This document shows, in pieces, positions 54,185 to 63,145 of a stretch of DNA of 64,000 nucleotides. How positions within the stretch are numbered: position 1 is the stretch's first letter; each line of letters starts with the position of its first letter. Under the pieces are notes generated by a model. The model saw nothing but the letters and a program-made list of their open reading frames with translations. It had not been told where the DNA came from and did no database searches. The stretch covers positions 62,001 to 126,000 of the forward strand of contig DAOKYO010000002.1 in NCBI GenBank assembly GCA_035326105.1. The letters run 5' to 3'. Source of the stretch: Bacilli bacterium (GTDB lineage: Bacteria > Bacillota_I > Bacilli_A > RFN20 > CAG-826). Made by a program: the position numbers and the translations under genes.

Positions 54185-56800
54185 CTAATCATTAATACCG
54201 ATAATAATCGCTTCTTCTGGTTCAGCCGAATTGCGATGCTGAATGTTCTTCTTAGTAACAGTTTTCTTACTCTGATGTTTTGGTAAGGAAATGCGTTTAA
54301 TAATCTTGTAGAAGAAATTCTCAAGTGCGGGACTGACATGTAACAAAACCGTTGGCGCAAGCAGAATGGCGATAAGCAGAGCGGCAAACACCAGGGCCAC
54401 GTTCATCGGACATAGGGCAAAGTAATTCAGGGCAAACAGAGCCGCTAATAAAGTAAACAACAGAATTGGTGTTGCCGACATATTTACGCCTTTAAACGCC
54501 ACTTCACTCCTGGTTAATTGAAGGAAGTCATTATGCACTTGTTTTTCTTGATTAAACATATAAGCGGCGACAAAGGAAGCAAAGATCAGTCCTAATTCCA
54601 AGGCTACCGCAACCAATGGAGTTACACTGATGCGGGTGATAATAAACAATCCAACCGCAATTAAACTCACAATTGATGAGGAGACAAGGAAGGATAAACC
54701 ACGGCTTAGTCCATAGCGAAGCATGTAGTAAACCGTTACAGCCAGCCACGCGATTAAGGTGGCAAAGGCTACGACTAAGATATTGGGTGAACCGGTGGAC
54801 ACAGCAACCGGATTAACCGAAACTTTAGCGGCCGAATCACTTTCGGCAACGACGTCAAGCAAAGCGTCCTTAAGCGCCATAGAAATTGACATTGTATCGT
54901 CAACTTTTTGATATGTAACGATGGTGTCATCGTTAAATGAACCAGAAATGTTCAAAATGTAGTAGGTGTAATTAACGGTGATTTTGTCGGTCCCTTCGCC
55001 CTCAGTGGTAGATTTTTCTTCAACATCGAGCGAGGAGTAATTTAATTGTTCGCCATCAACGTAAATACGTTCAATTATATTCTTTGGCGAATCGGTAGTT
55101 GATACCGTCGAAATCGGCGAAGTGTCAGAGTTTACCGTCAAATAGATACGAGTCATATCCCCGCTGGAAACCGGGATGTTCAGCGCATTATTGGAACCGA
55201 ATCCAAGTCCTAATAAAAGTCCAAGACTTGCAACGGCAATGGCGCCACCGCCAACTAAAACCGATTTGCTCTTTTTACCGAAATTAAATTTGGCAAAATA
55301 ACCTTCATAACTGTCTTCTTTAGAAATAGAACCGGATTGCGGAATACGTTTTTGATTAATTCCAAACCAACCGAAGGCCTTCTGCGTGGCGGTGTTATTG
55401 GTCAAAAGCCACATCAAAGCTTTGGTAAGGGGCAAAATAACAACAATATTGATGACGGCTCCAAACATAGTGAAGGTCGAGAGTCCTAAAAGCGCCGCTC
55501 CGCCGAGGAAATAGGTAGCAAAGCCAATTATAAAGAGGGCGATAGAGGCATCGACCGCAATCATCGTGGATTTCTTTGATCCTTCGCTATTGGCTTTTTT
55601 CATCGTGCGACCACGGTATATCTCGTTTTTAAACGCGTTTATGTGACTGATAAAAGTAAAGACGGCAAGGACAAATACAATAATAAAGCCAATGAGCGTG
55701 GAAGTGGATAATTCAATTCCAACCTTATTGTAGAAAGCCAAAGATAAAAACACCGACAGGAGGCTTAATGAAACAACGCCGATTGTCGGAACTCTTTCAA
55801 AAGCAGCGAGAATGAGCGTTACTAGAAGCGCTCCCACCATCAGTGAAATCAGTGTTCGAGAGAAATTTAAATGCAGAATGCCATCATAACTGAATAGATA
55901 TTCAACCGAGGCATCGACAGTGTTGCTGAATAGATAGTCAATTGTAAAGTCACCGTAAGAAGTTGAGTTAAAGATGTTGACCAAATACTTGGCATTATTG
56001 TTGGCCTTGGTAATATTAGCCAGAGTGTAATTTCCGTTCTCATCCGCATCACCCAGGCTCATCGACATCGCAATGGCTCCATTATCAACGCTGGCCTTGT
56101 CATAGAATATATGGCGAGGATCAAAAGTCATAAAAAGCTTACTTTGCATGTCTTCATCATCGCCCGACTTAGCGGTAATGTAATCATCTTTGGTTTCATC
56201 GTAATTAGACCAAATTACAATTGTCGCATTATCAACTAAAGTTGTCTCAGTGGCACCCTCAGCGGTGGTACTGCCCTCATCTTCTTGAATTTGAGTGGCT
56301 TCATCGACGACGGCTTTGAATTCGGAGATGGCGTCCGAATCTTTCAAGTCGATAACTACGACTGGGACTTGTCCTTCATATTCGATATGGGCGGTGGTGA
56401 AAATATCATCGCCGACAAGAGCGGTTGATTTATCGGGATCGCCGAGCGTTACCGTAAAATCGGCATCGTAATTTAAATAAGCGCCTAAGCGGGTGTACTC
56501 CGTACTGCTCTCTTGCTTAACAGTGACACGAACGATATCGCTGCCTTCACGAGCTATCTGATATTTTGATACGCCATAGGTATCGAGACGTGATTCCATT
56601 GTCGCGACGATGGAATCCATCGTTTCGACGGAGATAGCACTGTCATTGTCGGAATCCTTGTTTTCAATCCGGTAAGCAAACTCACGGCCGGAGTCATAAT
56701 CAAAGTTGGGAACGGTTTGACTTACGACTGAAAAAAAGTTGAAAGCCATACCCAGGATGGCAGTTAGACAAATAGCTAGATAAGCAAAAAAACGACGCAT
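54185..56800 (-). CDS. secDF: Protein translocase accessory subunit SecDF (fused)
   Basis: 871-residue membrane protein combining SecD and SecF, which use the proton gradient to pull exported proteins through SecYEG. One N-terminal helix, a first large external domain (about residues 28-305), five helices, a second external domain (about 545-655), then five or six more helices: the expected 12-helix layout. The external domains are unusually rich in Asp/Ser/Thr. GGAGG precedes the ATG. Bacillus has secDF upstream of recJ too. Confidence 0.88.
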   Translation of the reverse strand: MRRFFAYLAICLTAILGMAFNFFSVVSQTVPNFDYDSGREFAYRIENKDSDNDSAISVETMDSIVATMESRLDTYGVSKYQIAREGSDIVRVTVKQESSTEYTRLGAYLNYDADFTVTLGDPDKSTALVGDDIFTTAHIEYEGQVPVVVIDLKDSDAISEFKAVVDEATQIQEDEGSTTAEGATETTLVDNATIVIWSNYDETKDDYITAKSGDDEDMQSKLFMTFDPRHIFYDKASVDNGAIAMSMSLGDADENGNYTLANITKANNNAKYLVNIFNSTSYGDFTIDYLFSNTVDASVEYLFSYDGILHLNFSRTLISLMVGALLVTLILAAFERVPTIGVVSLSLLSVFLSLAFYNKVGIELSTSTLIGFIIVFVLAVFTFISHINAFKNEIYRGRTMKKANSEGSKKSTMIAVDASIALFIIGFATYFLGGAALLGLSTFTMFGAVINIVVILPLTKALMWLLTNNTATQKAFGWFGINQKRIPQSGSISKEDSYEGYFAKFNFGKKSKSVLVGGGAIAVASLGLLLGLGFGSNNALNIPVSSGDMTRIYLTVNSDTSPISTVSTTDSPKNIIERIYVDGEQLNYSSLDVEEKSTTEGEGTDKITVNYTYYILNISGSFNDDTIVTYQKVDDTMSISMALKDALLDVVAESDSAAKVSVNPVAVSTGSPNILVVAFATLIAWLAVTVYYMLRYGLSRGLSFLVSSSIVSLIAVGLFIITRISVTPLVAVALELGLIFASFVAAYMFNQEKQVHNDFLQLTRSEVAFKGVNMSATPILLFTLLAALFALNYFALCPMNVALVFAALLIAILLAPTVLLHVSPALENFFYKIIKRISLPKHQSKKTVTKKNIQHRNSAEPEEAIIIGIND

Positions 56801-56913
56801 ATTATTTCCTCCAACAGAAGAGCGGTTTTTACTTTATAAGTAAACAACATAATTTTACATATTGAACGCCACAAAGTAAACCAAGAAATGACAAAGCAGG
56901 CAAATAAATCTAT

Positions 56914-57969
56914 TTAAAGATAGTTTTCATTCAAATCAAGACTTGGCAAATTAATGTACCGATATTTATGTTTTAGTCGCCACCGGCAAAGACTAAAAAC
57001 AATAATACTCCCCAGTCCCATGGCAAATATATAGAGCAACACGGTTATAAACCAGGCCAGGCGCGGGCCAATCTCGGGTATTAAAGCGGTATTTATATTA
57101 GAAAAAACAACGATGTTCACGACATCAAATGGTCGAATAAAAAACATATTGAAATCAGAAAGACGGGGGTTCTTGCTGATAACCGCCAAGGAGTCCATCA
57201 GCAACGCTATTCCTACCAGTCCTAAGAAAACGATGAAAGCTTTGTGTACTTGCTTGTAAGAACTACCTATATAGCGGTAGATAATAACGAAAAAACTGGT
57301 TGTAACCATCGAAAGGTGCCAGATCATCGTATGGATGGAAATGGCAACTGACCACACGAATACCGTTGTAGGGATAATCATCACCGCAATTCCCGCTAGC
57401 AGGGGATAAAATGCCAGAAAATCATAACCGGCTTGACGGATCTGCGCTTTTTTTATCCATGGAAAAATTAAACTGACATAGAGGGGAACCGAACAAAATT
57501 GAAAGGGAAACCCATACCACGAATAGTCAGTAAATAAATTTAGATAGCGAATTTGCTTATAAACCTCTATCGACAATAAAAAAGCGCCGTACGCAAAGAT
57601 AATAAAATCAAAACGACTTCGGTTAAAAACGAACTTCGTTTCTTTTCCTCGATGATTGCCTACCAGCAAAATAACGGCTATAATTGCCAGCATCAAGCCG
57701 ATGAATGAGAAGTGAAACCAACTGAAAGGCAAAATATCGGTCGGAGAGGGATTGCTCACATTTCCGCCCAAGCGGGAAATATAATCGACATCCCACTGCC
57801 ACCCATCGATTAGAAACAGATAAATGCCGGGAATAATGGCGATGGTTAGAATCGTCACGGCTTCGAAAATGTTTTTTTGCCGCTTACGAAAAAAGATAGC
57901 TGTGCAAATAAGGCCTAATTCCAATATAACAAAGATAATACTAATTAAAATACCGGTTGATAAGTTCAT
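56914..57969 (-). CDS. YwaF/TIGR02206-like integral membrane protein
   Basis: 351 residues with about nine hydrophobic helices. The segment GFPFQFCSVPLYVSLIFPW and the later HTMIWHLSMV resemble the conserved core of the YwaF/TIGR02206 family of unknown function; two extra helices at the N-terminus lengthen it. It begins 2 nt after ruvB, so it is likely the last gene of a ruvA-ruvB transcript. Function unknown; family call moderate. Confidence 0.6.
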   Translation of the reverse strand: MNLSTGILISIIFVILELGLICTAIFFRKRQKNIFEAVTILTIAIIPGIYLFLIDGWQWDVDYISRLGGNVSNPSPTDILPFSWFHFSFIGLMLAIIAVILLVGNHRGKETKFVFNRSRFDFIIFAYGAFLLSIEVYKQIRYLNLFTDYSWYGFPFQFCSVPLYVSLIFPWIKKAQIRQAGYDFLAFYPLLAGIAVMIIPTTVFVWSVAISIHTMIWHLSMVTTSFFVIIYRYIGSSYKQVHKAFIVFLGLVGIALLMDSLAVISKNPRLSDFNMFFIRPFDVVNIVVFSNINTALIPEIGPRLAWFITVLLYIFAMGLGSIIVFSLCRWRLKHKYRYINLPSLDLNENYL

Positions 57970-57971
57970 AT

Positions 57972-58979
57972 TTAAAAAAGGCTTTCTTGATGATTTTTCT
58001 TCAAATGATGATAGGCTTTATCGGTCGCCATTCTTCCTCTTGGGGTCCGATTAATCATTCCGATTTGGAGTAAATAGGGCTCTAGGACATCTTCCAAATT
58101 ACCGACTTCTTCTCCGATGGCGCTGGCGAGGGCTTCCAAACCGACTGGCCCGCCGTGAAAGCGATCGATTATCGTTGATAGGTATTTGATATCGACGTCA
58201 TCCAATCCAAGTTCATCGACTTTTAAGGCATCAAGTGCGAAGATGGCCGAAGCCTGATTTATGGATTTTTCATTGGCAAAATCCGAAAAATCACGCACGC
58301 GTCGAAAAAGGCGATTGGCAATACGTGGGGTGCCCCGCGATCTTTGCGCTATCGCATTAACGGCTTCGGGGGCAATTGCCGTGCTGTACACTTTTGCTGT
58401 CCGGTTGACGATATCGGCAATTTCATTTTCCGAGTAAAAATTTATTTTCTCCGCAATGCCAAAGCGAGCCCGCAACGGGCTTGTTAAGTCGCCGATTCTC
58501 GTGGTAGCGCCGACAAGGGTAAAAGGCGGTAGCGGAACTTCAATCGTTTTGGCGTTGCCATCGCGATTAATGATAACCGACAGCGTAAAATCTTCCATTG
58601 CGCCATATAGAACTTCCTCAACGATTCGCGGAAGGCGATGAATCTCATCAATGAATAGAATATCACCACTCTCTAACGTTGATAAAACGGCGGCTAAATC
58701 ACCCGGTTTTTCGATTGATGGACCGTTAATGACCCGAATTTTACCTTTCATTTCATTGGCGATAATATAAGCCAGAGTGGTTTTTCCAAGTCCGGGCGGG
58801 CCATATAGGAGCGTATGATCGAGGGTTTCGTGTCGCTTTAAAGCGGCACCGATAAAAACCCGCAGATTGCGCTTCAAATCATCTTGCCCGATATATTCAC
58901 TCAAGTGCTGAGGGCGAAGAGAAATCTCCTGTTCCTCTTCAAAACTGTCGATTTTTTTGCTGTTTAAAATATCCGTCAT
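57972..58979 (-). CDS. ruvB: Holliday junction helicase RuvB
   Basis: Hexameric AAA+ motor that drives branch migration with RuvA. 335 residues: Walker A GPPGLGKTTLA, Walker B ILFIDEIHRL, sensor 1 GATTR, Arg finger region SPLRARFGI, and the C-terminal winged helix INRTPRGRMAT. It follows ruvA by 9 nt. queA and tgt, the usual Bacillota followers, are replaced by the YwaF-like gene. Confidence 0.97.
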   Translation of the reverse strand: MTDILNSKKIDSFEEEQEISLRPQHLSEYIGQDDLKRNLRVFIGAALKRHETLDHTLLYGPPGLGKTTLAYIIANEMKGKIRVINGPSIEKPGDLAAVLSTLESGDILFIDEIHRLPRIVEEVLYGAMEDFTLSVIINRDGNAKTIEVPLPPFTLVGATTRIGDLTSPLRARFGIAEKINFYSENEIADIVNRTAKVYSTAIAPEAVNAIAQRSRGTPRIANRLFRRVRDFSDFANEKSINQASAIFALDALKVDELGLDDVDIKYLSTIIDRFHGGPVGLEALASAIGEEVGNLEDVLEPYLLQIGMINRTPRGRMATDKAYHHLKKNHQESLF

Positions 58980-58988
58980 GCAACAAAC

Positions 58989-59543
58989 CTACTTTCTTAT
59001 TATCTGTAAGCATCGTTTCAGTAACTCATCGTCGCTAATTCCCGGAAGATAGGCGTTTTTAATCGCCCGGTTTATATCGCTATTTTTAAATCCAAGGCTC
59101 AAAAGGGCCTCTATGACATTCGGGCTTAAACTTCTATCGGTTGCATCCGTTTCGGAAAGCTGTCCTTTGATATCGAGAATAATTTGAGATGCCGCTTTGG
59201 GACCAATTCCGGGGAGTTTTTTCAAATATTTAGTGTCTTTACTCGCTATCGCTTGATATAAGAGTGCCGGAGAGGTCGCTCTTAGGGCATTCAAAGCCGT
59301 CTTAGGTCCAATCCCGCTGACGGATATCAAATCTAAAAATGCCCGTCGCTCATCATCGTCGACAAATCCGACCAAGTATTGTTCATCTTCACGAATGATC
59401 TGCTCAGTATAGATTAAGCGCGACTCGTCAACATGAAAATAGTCGGGATGACAGACGAGAATCCGATAAAAAATATCGTGAACATCGACGACTATACTTT
59501 CACTGTCAATTTGAACGATTCGTCCCTTTAAACCATAAATCAT
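58989..59543 (-). CDS. ruvA: Holliday junction binding protein RuvA
   Basis: Tetrameric junction-binding partner of RuvB. 184 residues: OB domain (MIYGLKGRIVQID), two helix-hairpin-helix motifs (SVSGIGPKTALNAL and LPGIGPKAASQIILDI) and a C-terminal RuvB-binding helix bundle after an acidic linker. AAAGGAG precedes the ATG. Confidence 0.95.
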   Translation of the reverse strand: MIYGLKGRIVQIDSESIVVDVHDIFYRILVCHPDYFHVDESRLIYTEQIIREDEQYLVGFVDDDERRAFLDLISVSGIGPKTALNALRATSPALLYQAIASKDTKYLKKLPGIGPKAASQIILDIKGQLSETDATDRSLSPNVIEALLSLGFKNSDINRAIKNAYLPGISDDELLKRCLQIIRK

Positions 59544-59557
59544 GATCCGTCTCCTTT

Positions 59558-59650
59558 CTAGCGGCTGATAAGAATGTAATATATTAATCCTAAAAGTAGT
59601 AAAAATGCGGTTAATAGTGAAGCGACAATGACAATTTTATTGCGTTCCAT
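59558..59650 (-). CDS. 30-residue single-helix membrane peptide
   Basis: Small open frame between obgE and ruvA. The start has AGGTG about 7 nt upstream. The product begins MERNKIVIVASLL, continues as one unbroken hydrophobic helix rich in Leu, Ile and Tyr, and ends ISR. The stop lies 14 nt before the ruvA start, in the same transcript direction. Charge (Arg and Lys at the N-terminus) predicts a cytoplasmic N-terminus by the positive-inside rule, with an Arg at the far end. No family recognised; translation is inferred from the ribosome-binding site and fit. Confidence 0.6.
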   Translation of the reverse strand: MERNKIVIVASLLTAFLLLLGLIYYILISR

Positions 59651-59696
59651 AACTGGCACCTACCCTTTGAGTCATCGTTTAGACGTGCGAAATCGA

Positions 59697-60980
59697 TCAT
59701 TCAAAATAGTCGAATTCAAAATCATCGAGAATAACGGTATCGCCATCCTTAACCTGCATTTTTTTCAGTTCATCATCGACCCCGATAAACCGCAGATACT
59801 GAAGTAACTTGAGGAGCCCTTCGTCAGTCGATAGGTTTATTCGGTGATAGGTGTTTAGTACCGAATCACCAAAAATACGATAGGTATGATCGTTAATTTT
59901 CTCAATTCTAAAGACATCGCGCAGCGACATTTCATTGGCATCATAAATCTTAACCCCGGCCTCTTCTCCCTGCTTGGTTAAAATGGGGAATGGGAGGGTA
60001 ACCGCGAGAATATCTGCCACTTTGTAAAGCAAAAGATCAATTCCTTGATCCGCTAGGGCACTTATTGGAATAATCTCATGTTCCTTAAGTTTTGTCCGAA
60101 GTGTTTTTAACCGTTCGTTTGCCCCCTCTTCATCCATTTTGCTCGCGGCAATAACCATCGGTCGTTCACTGAGTCCAAAACCATACTGAGTAAGTTCGTC
60201 CATAATTGTTAAATAGTCTTCGTAAGGATCCCGTTCGCCGTCCATGGATATGACTTGAACAAGCACGCGGCAGCGTTCGATGTGACGAAGGAACTCCAGT
60301 CCCAACCCTTTTCCTAAGTGGGCGCCTTCAATAAGACCGGGCAAATCCGCAGCAACGAAGGAACGGCCATCTTTAAGTTCGACCAAACCCAAATTTGGGG
60401 TTATCGTGGTAAAAGGGTAGTCGGCAATCTCAGGTTTAGCCTTACTAATCACGCTTAAAAGTGTCGATTTTCCGACGCTGGGAAGACCGATAAAACCGAC
60501 ATCCGCCAAAATTTTTAACTCTAATGTCAGAATCTTCTTTTCGCCGGGAAGACCATTTTCAGCGATTTTGGGAACGCGAATTTGCGGCGACTTGAAACAG
60601 GTATTGCCTCTTCCGCCCCTTCCGCCTTTAGCCGCGACAAATTGCTGACCTTCGGTCGCTAAGTCGGCCAAAAGTTCATGCGTTTGAAAATCGTATACCA
60701 CCGTACCAACCGGTACTTCAACATATACGTCCTCCCCCTTGCGCCCGTAACGATTGTTTTTATCGCCCTTTTCGCCTTCATCGGCTTTTATTACCCGGGA
60801 ATGACGAAAATTAATTAAAGTCGACGAACTTTGACGAGCAACGAGGATTATCGAACCGCCTCGGCCTCCGTTTCCCCCATCGGGGCCGCCCCGATCAACA
60901 TATTTTTCCTTGTGAAAAGATATGGCCCCATCGCCACCTTTTCCGGCTCTTAATTCAACTTTTGCTTTATCGATAAACAT
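59697..60980 (-). CDS. obgE: GTPase ObgE/CgtA
   Basis: Essential large GTPase in 50S assembly and stress control. 427 residues: glycine-rich Obg fold (AGKGGDGAISFHKEK, GGPDGGNGGRGG), G domain with G1 GLPSVGKSTL, G3 DLPG and a G4 reading SKMD rather than the common NKMD, then a C-terminal OCT domain. It follows the glycosyltransferase gene by 3 nt. Bacillota often place obg next to rplU-prp-rpmA, as nearly here. Confidence 0.95.
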   Translation of the reverse strand: MFIDKAKVELRAGKGGDGAISFHKEKYVDRGGPDGGNGGRGGSIILVARQSSSTLINFRHSRVIKADEGEKGDKNNRYGRKGEDVYVEVPVGTVVYDFQTHELLADLATEGQQFVAAKGGRGGRGNTCFKSPQIRVPKIAENGLPGEKKILTLELKILADVGFIGLPSVGKSTLLSVISKAKPEIADYPFTTITPNLGLVELKDGRSFVAADLPGLIEGAHLGKGLGLEFLRHIERCRVLVQVISMDGERDPYEDYLTIMDELTQYGFGLSERPMVIAASKMDEEGANERLKTLRTKLKEHEIIPISALADQGIDLLLYKVADILAVTLPFPILTKQGEEAGVKIYDANEMSLRDVFRIEKINDHTYRIFGDSVLNTYHRINLSTDEGLLKLLQYLRFIGVDDELKKMQVKDGDTVILDDFEFDYFE

Positions 60981-60983
60981 AAA

Positions 60984-61943
60984 TTATTTTTCCTTTTTTG
61001 TAAGTACTTCATCAATAACATAGAACGGACGTCCCTGCGCCTCGATAAAGGTCTTACCGACATAAATAGAAATGATTCCTAGCACCAGTAACATAATCGA
61101 TCCGACGACGAAGATTGAATTTATTATGAGCCATAGTTCAAAGTTAATCGCCAAATTCAATACGCTTGTTTGAGCGAGGATAAAAAACACTAATTCGGCT
61201 AAAAGCGAAAGACCAGTCAAGAAGCCAATCCAAATGGCGGTCCATAATGGCCAATACACAGGTTTAATTGAGCTGGAAATTATCGCATTAAACGCCAAAT
61301 CAAACATGGCATGATAATTATAATGGCTCTGGCCCTTAGTCCGTTTTTGCCGCGAAAACAACACCTCGGTTGTCTTGTGACCGATATAGGGAACTTCCAC
61401 CCGAAACACGCGGGTCGATTCACTTAAAGCATTGACTTCGTCAACAACGCGCCGCGAGATGAGACGATAATGGCCGACATTGCTCGGTACCTTTATTTTC
61501 CCGGAAATCTTCGTCATATAATCATAAAATTTTTTCGCCGTAAATCGTTTCATGAAGCTGTCTTCTTTACGTGAGGCCCGTCGGGCGTTTACCACTTCAA
61601 AGCCGGCTTCATATTTTTGAATCATCGCGGGAATAATCTCGGGAGGATCCTGCAAGTCGGCATCGATCGGAATTACCGCCTCGCCTTTAGCAATATGGAG
61701 TCCGGCACTAACCGCCGGTTCATGACCAAAGTTTCGTGCCAAGTTAACAATTACAATATTGTTTTGGTGGGCTTGCTGTTCCTTTATCAGAGCTAATGTG
61801 GCATCATTTGAGCCATCATTTACAACAACAATTTCAAAATCATAGCCGGGAACATCACTCACTACTTTATTTATGCGGGCAAAAAAGTCGGCGACGACCG
61901 CCTCTTCGTTATACATAGGAACGACAATTGATATTAAGGGCAT
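60984..61943 (-). CDS. Membrane glycosyltransferase, family 2 (DPM1/GtrB-like)
   Basis: 319 residues from the ATG after AGAGGAAA (the frame runs 18 codons further with no site). GT-A domain: SIVVPMYNEEAVV at the start, DADLQDPPE with the metal-binding DxD-type acids, then two C-terminal membrane helices (about 230-260 and 270-295). This is the layout of enzymes that transfer sugars to polyprenyl phosphate. The acceptor fits the MEP-derived lipid supply but is inferred. It interrupts the obgE-rpmA block; a minus-strand TATAAT at 61973-61968 could start it. Confidence 0.85.
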   Translation of the reverse strand: MPLISIVVPMYNEEAVVADFFARINKVVSDVPGYDFEIVVVNDGSNDATLALIKEQQAHQNNIVIVNLARNFGHEPAVSAGLHIAKGEAVIPIDADLQDPPEIIPAMIQKYEAGFEVVNARRASRKEDSFMKRFTAKKFYDYMTKISGKIKVPSNVGHYRLISRRVVDEVNALSESTRVFRVEVPYIGHKTTEVLFSRQKRTKGQSHYNYHAMFDLAFNAIISSSIKPVYWPLWTAIWIGFLTGLSLLAELVFFILAQTSVLNLAINFELWLIINSIFVVGSIMLLVLGIISIYVGKTFIEAQGRPFYVIDEVLTKKEK

Positions 61944-61983
61944 ATAATTTCCTCTTTTGACTAGTATATTATAAATATAATAT

Positions 61984-62008
61984 AAAAAAAAGGCCACACC
62001 AGGTGGCC
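61984..62008 (-). terminator. Terminator of rplU-prp-rpmA
   Basis: Stem GGCCAC/GTGGCC (61992-61997 with 62003-62008), five-base loop, U-run on the minus strand. Confidence 0.85.
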
Positions 62009-62026
62009 GATATTTACGATAAAACC

Positions 62027-62317
62027 TTATTTGGCTTCAACGGCATAGACGGAAACTTGCTTTTTGTCTTTTCCAACCCGTTCATATTTGACGATACCAT
62101 CAATGGTAGCAAAGATTGTATCATCGCCGCCTTTTTTAGCGTTAACCCCAGGATAAATCTTGGTTCCTCTTTGGCGATAAATGATTGAGCCGGCAGTTGC
62201 AAATTGGCCATCAGCTTTTTTGGCGCCTAAACGACGACCGGCTGAGTCACGTCCGTTTTTAGTTGATCCAACACCCTTCTTCGAAGCGAAGAGTTGAAGA
62301 TTCATTTCAAACATCAT
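62027..62317 (-). CDS. rpmA: 50S ribosomal protein L27 with cleavable N-terminal extension
   Basis: 96 residues. The N-terminus reads MNLQLF followed by ASKKGVGST: the Bacillota-type extension that must be removed after the Phe so that L27 can reach the peptidyl-transferase centre. The conserved GRDSAGRRLGAKKADGQ follows. The protease that cuts it, Prp, is the gene just upstream and overlaps by about 4 nt. GGAAG lies upstream. Confidence 0.96.
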   Translation of the reverse strand: MMFEMNLQLFASKKGVGSTKNGRDSAGRRLGAKKADGQFATAGSIIYRQRGTKIYPGVNAKKGGDDTIFATIDGIVKYERVGKDKKQVSVYAVEAK

Positions 62318-62643
62318 TGTGTTGCACTTCCTTTCACTTTTCTTTTTCTTACTTTCACATAGTCTGCTTCATTTTTGGCGACACTTTTTAGCGCCCGATA
62401 CATTGTTTCAAGTACGATTACATCGTGAGATTCAGGGATAGATTTCTCTTTAACGCGAACATACCCCTCCTCAACAACAATTTGATAACTATCAGGTTTA
62501 TTCAAACTGTTGAGGCAACCGATTGCAATAGCACTGACACCCGCACAAACCAAATCATGACCATACTCGGCACTACCAGCATGGCCGGTAATTTCGATGT
62601 AATTAATCCGATTGTCAATAAAGTGGGCGTTCACACGAATCAT
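62314..62643 (-). CDS. prp: Ribosomal-processing cysteine protease Prp
   Basis: 109-residue protease (B. subtilis YsxB family) that trims L27. The catalytic His and Cys are in ITGHAGSAEYGHDLVCAGVSA, about 12 residues apart. It lies between rplU and rpmA in the usual order. Confidence 0.93.
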   Translation of the reverse strand: MIRVNAHFIDNRINYIEITGHAGSAEYGHDLVCAGVSAIAIGCLNSLNKPDSYQIVVEEGYVRVKEKSIPESHDVIVLETMYRALKSVAKNEADYVKVRKRKVKGSATQ

Positions 62644-62648
62644 ATAGT

Positions 62649-62957
62649 TTACTCATTGATGGCTTCAATGGATAGGCAAGTATAAGGTTGCCGGTGTCCA
62701 TAAGTCCGCTTGTAGTTAGCTTTCGATTTGTACTTGAAGACGATAATCTTTTTGCTAAGACCATGTTTTTCGACTTTAGCCGTAACTGTGGCTCCTTTAA
62801 CGTAGGGAGCACCGATTTTAACGGCCTTATCGTTGACAAGAAGAACTTTATCAAAGGTATAAGCTGAACCAACTTCCGCGTCGATTTTTTCAACGTAAAT
62901 TTTTTGGCCAACTTCAACTTTGACTTGCTTTCCGCCAGTTTCAAGAATTGCGTACAT
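62649..62957 (-). CDS. rplU: 50S ribosomal protein L21
   Basis: 102 residues beginning MYAILETGGKQVKV; the ATG was chosen because AGGAGG lies about 8 nt upstream, while the in-frame GTG three codons earlier is too close. The C-terminal KRTYGHRQPYT is typical of L21. A promoter and a roughly 100-nt leader lie ahead. Confidence 0.95.
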   Translation of the reverse strand: MYAILETGGKQVKVEVGQKIYVEKIDAEVGSAYTFDKVLLVNDKAVKIGAPYVKGATVTAKVEKHGLSKKIIVFKYKSKANYKRTYGHRQPYTCLSIEAINE

Positions 62958-63055
62958 AGTTTGCACCTCCTATTAAAAATTCACTTATACTCGCTATAAA
63001 GGTGGATAAATCACTTGAACCTTTTCTAAGCGGTTGTAGCTAGTGAGGCGACAAC
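62958..63055 (-). promoter_or_regulatory. 5' leader of rplU, possible L21 autoregulatory leader
   Basis: About 98 nt between the expected transcription start and the rplU ATG. Two hairpins are possible: 63030-63037 with 63051-63057 (one bulge) and 62998-63003 with 63019-63024 (AAAGGT/ACCTTT). Bacillota commonly have an L21-binding leader here; I cannot confirm the consensus by eye. Confidence 0.35.
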
Positions 63056-63061
63056 GCAAGT

Positions 63062-63090
63062 AATATATCACAAAGACGCTGGACAATCAA
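63062..63090 (-). promoter_or_regulatory. Sigma-A promoter of rplU-prp-rpmA
   Basis: On the minus strand: TTGATT (63090-63085), 17-bp spacer, TATATT (63067-63062). Confidence 0.7.
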
Positions 63091-63145
63091 TATAAAAAGC
63101 TTTTTTTGTCGACTGTTTTCCGGAGTAACGGATAGTAACCAAACA

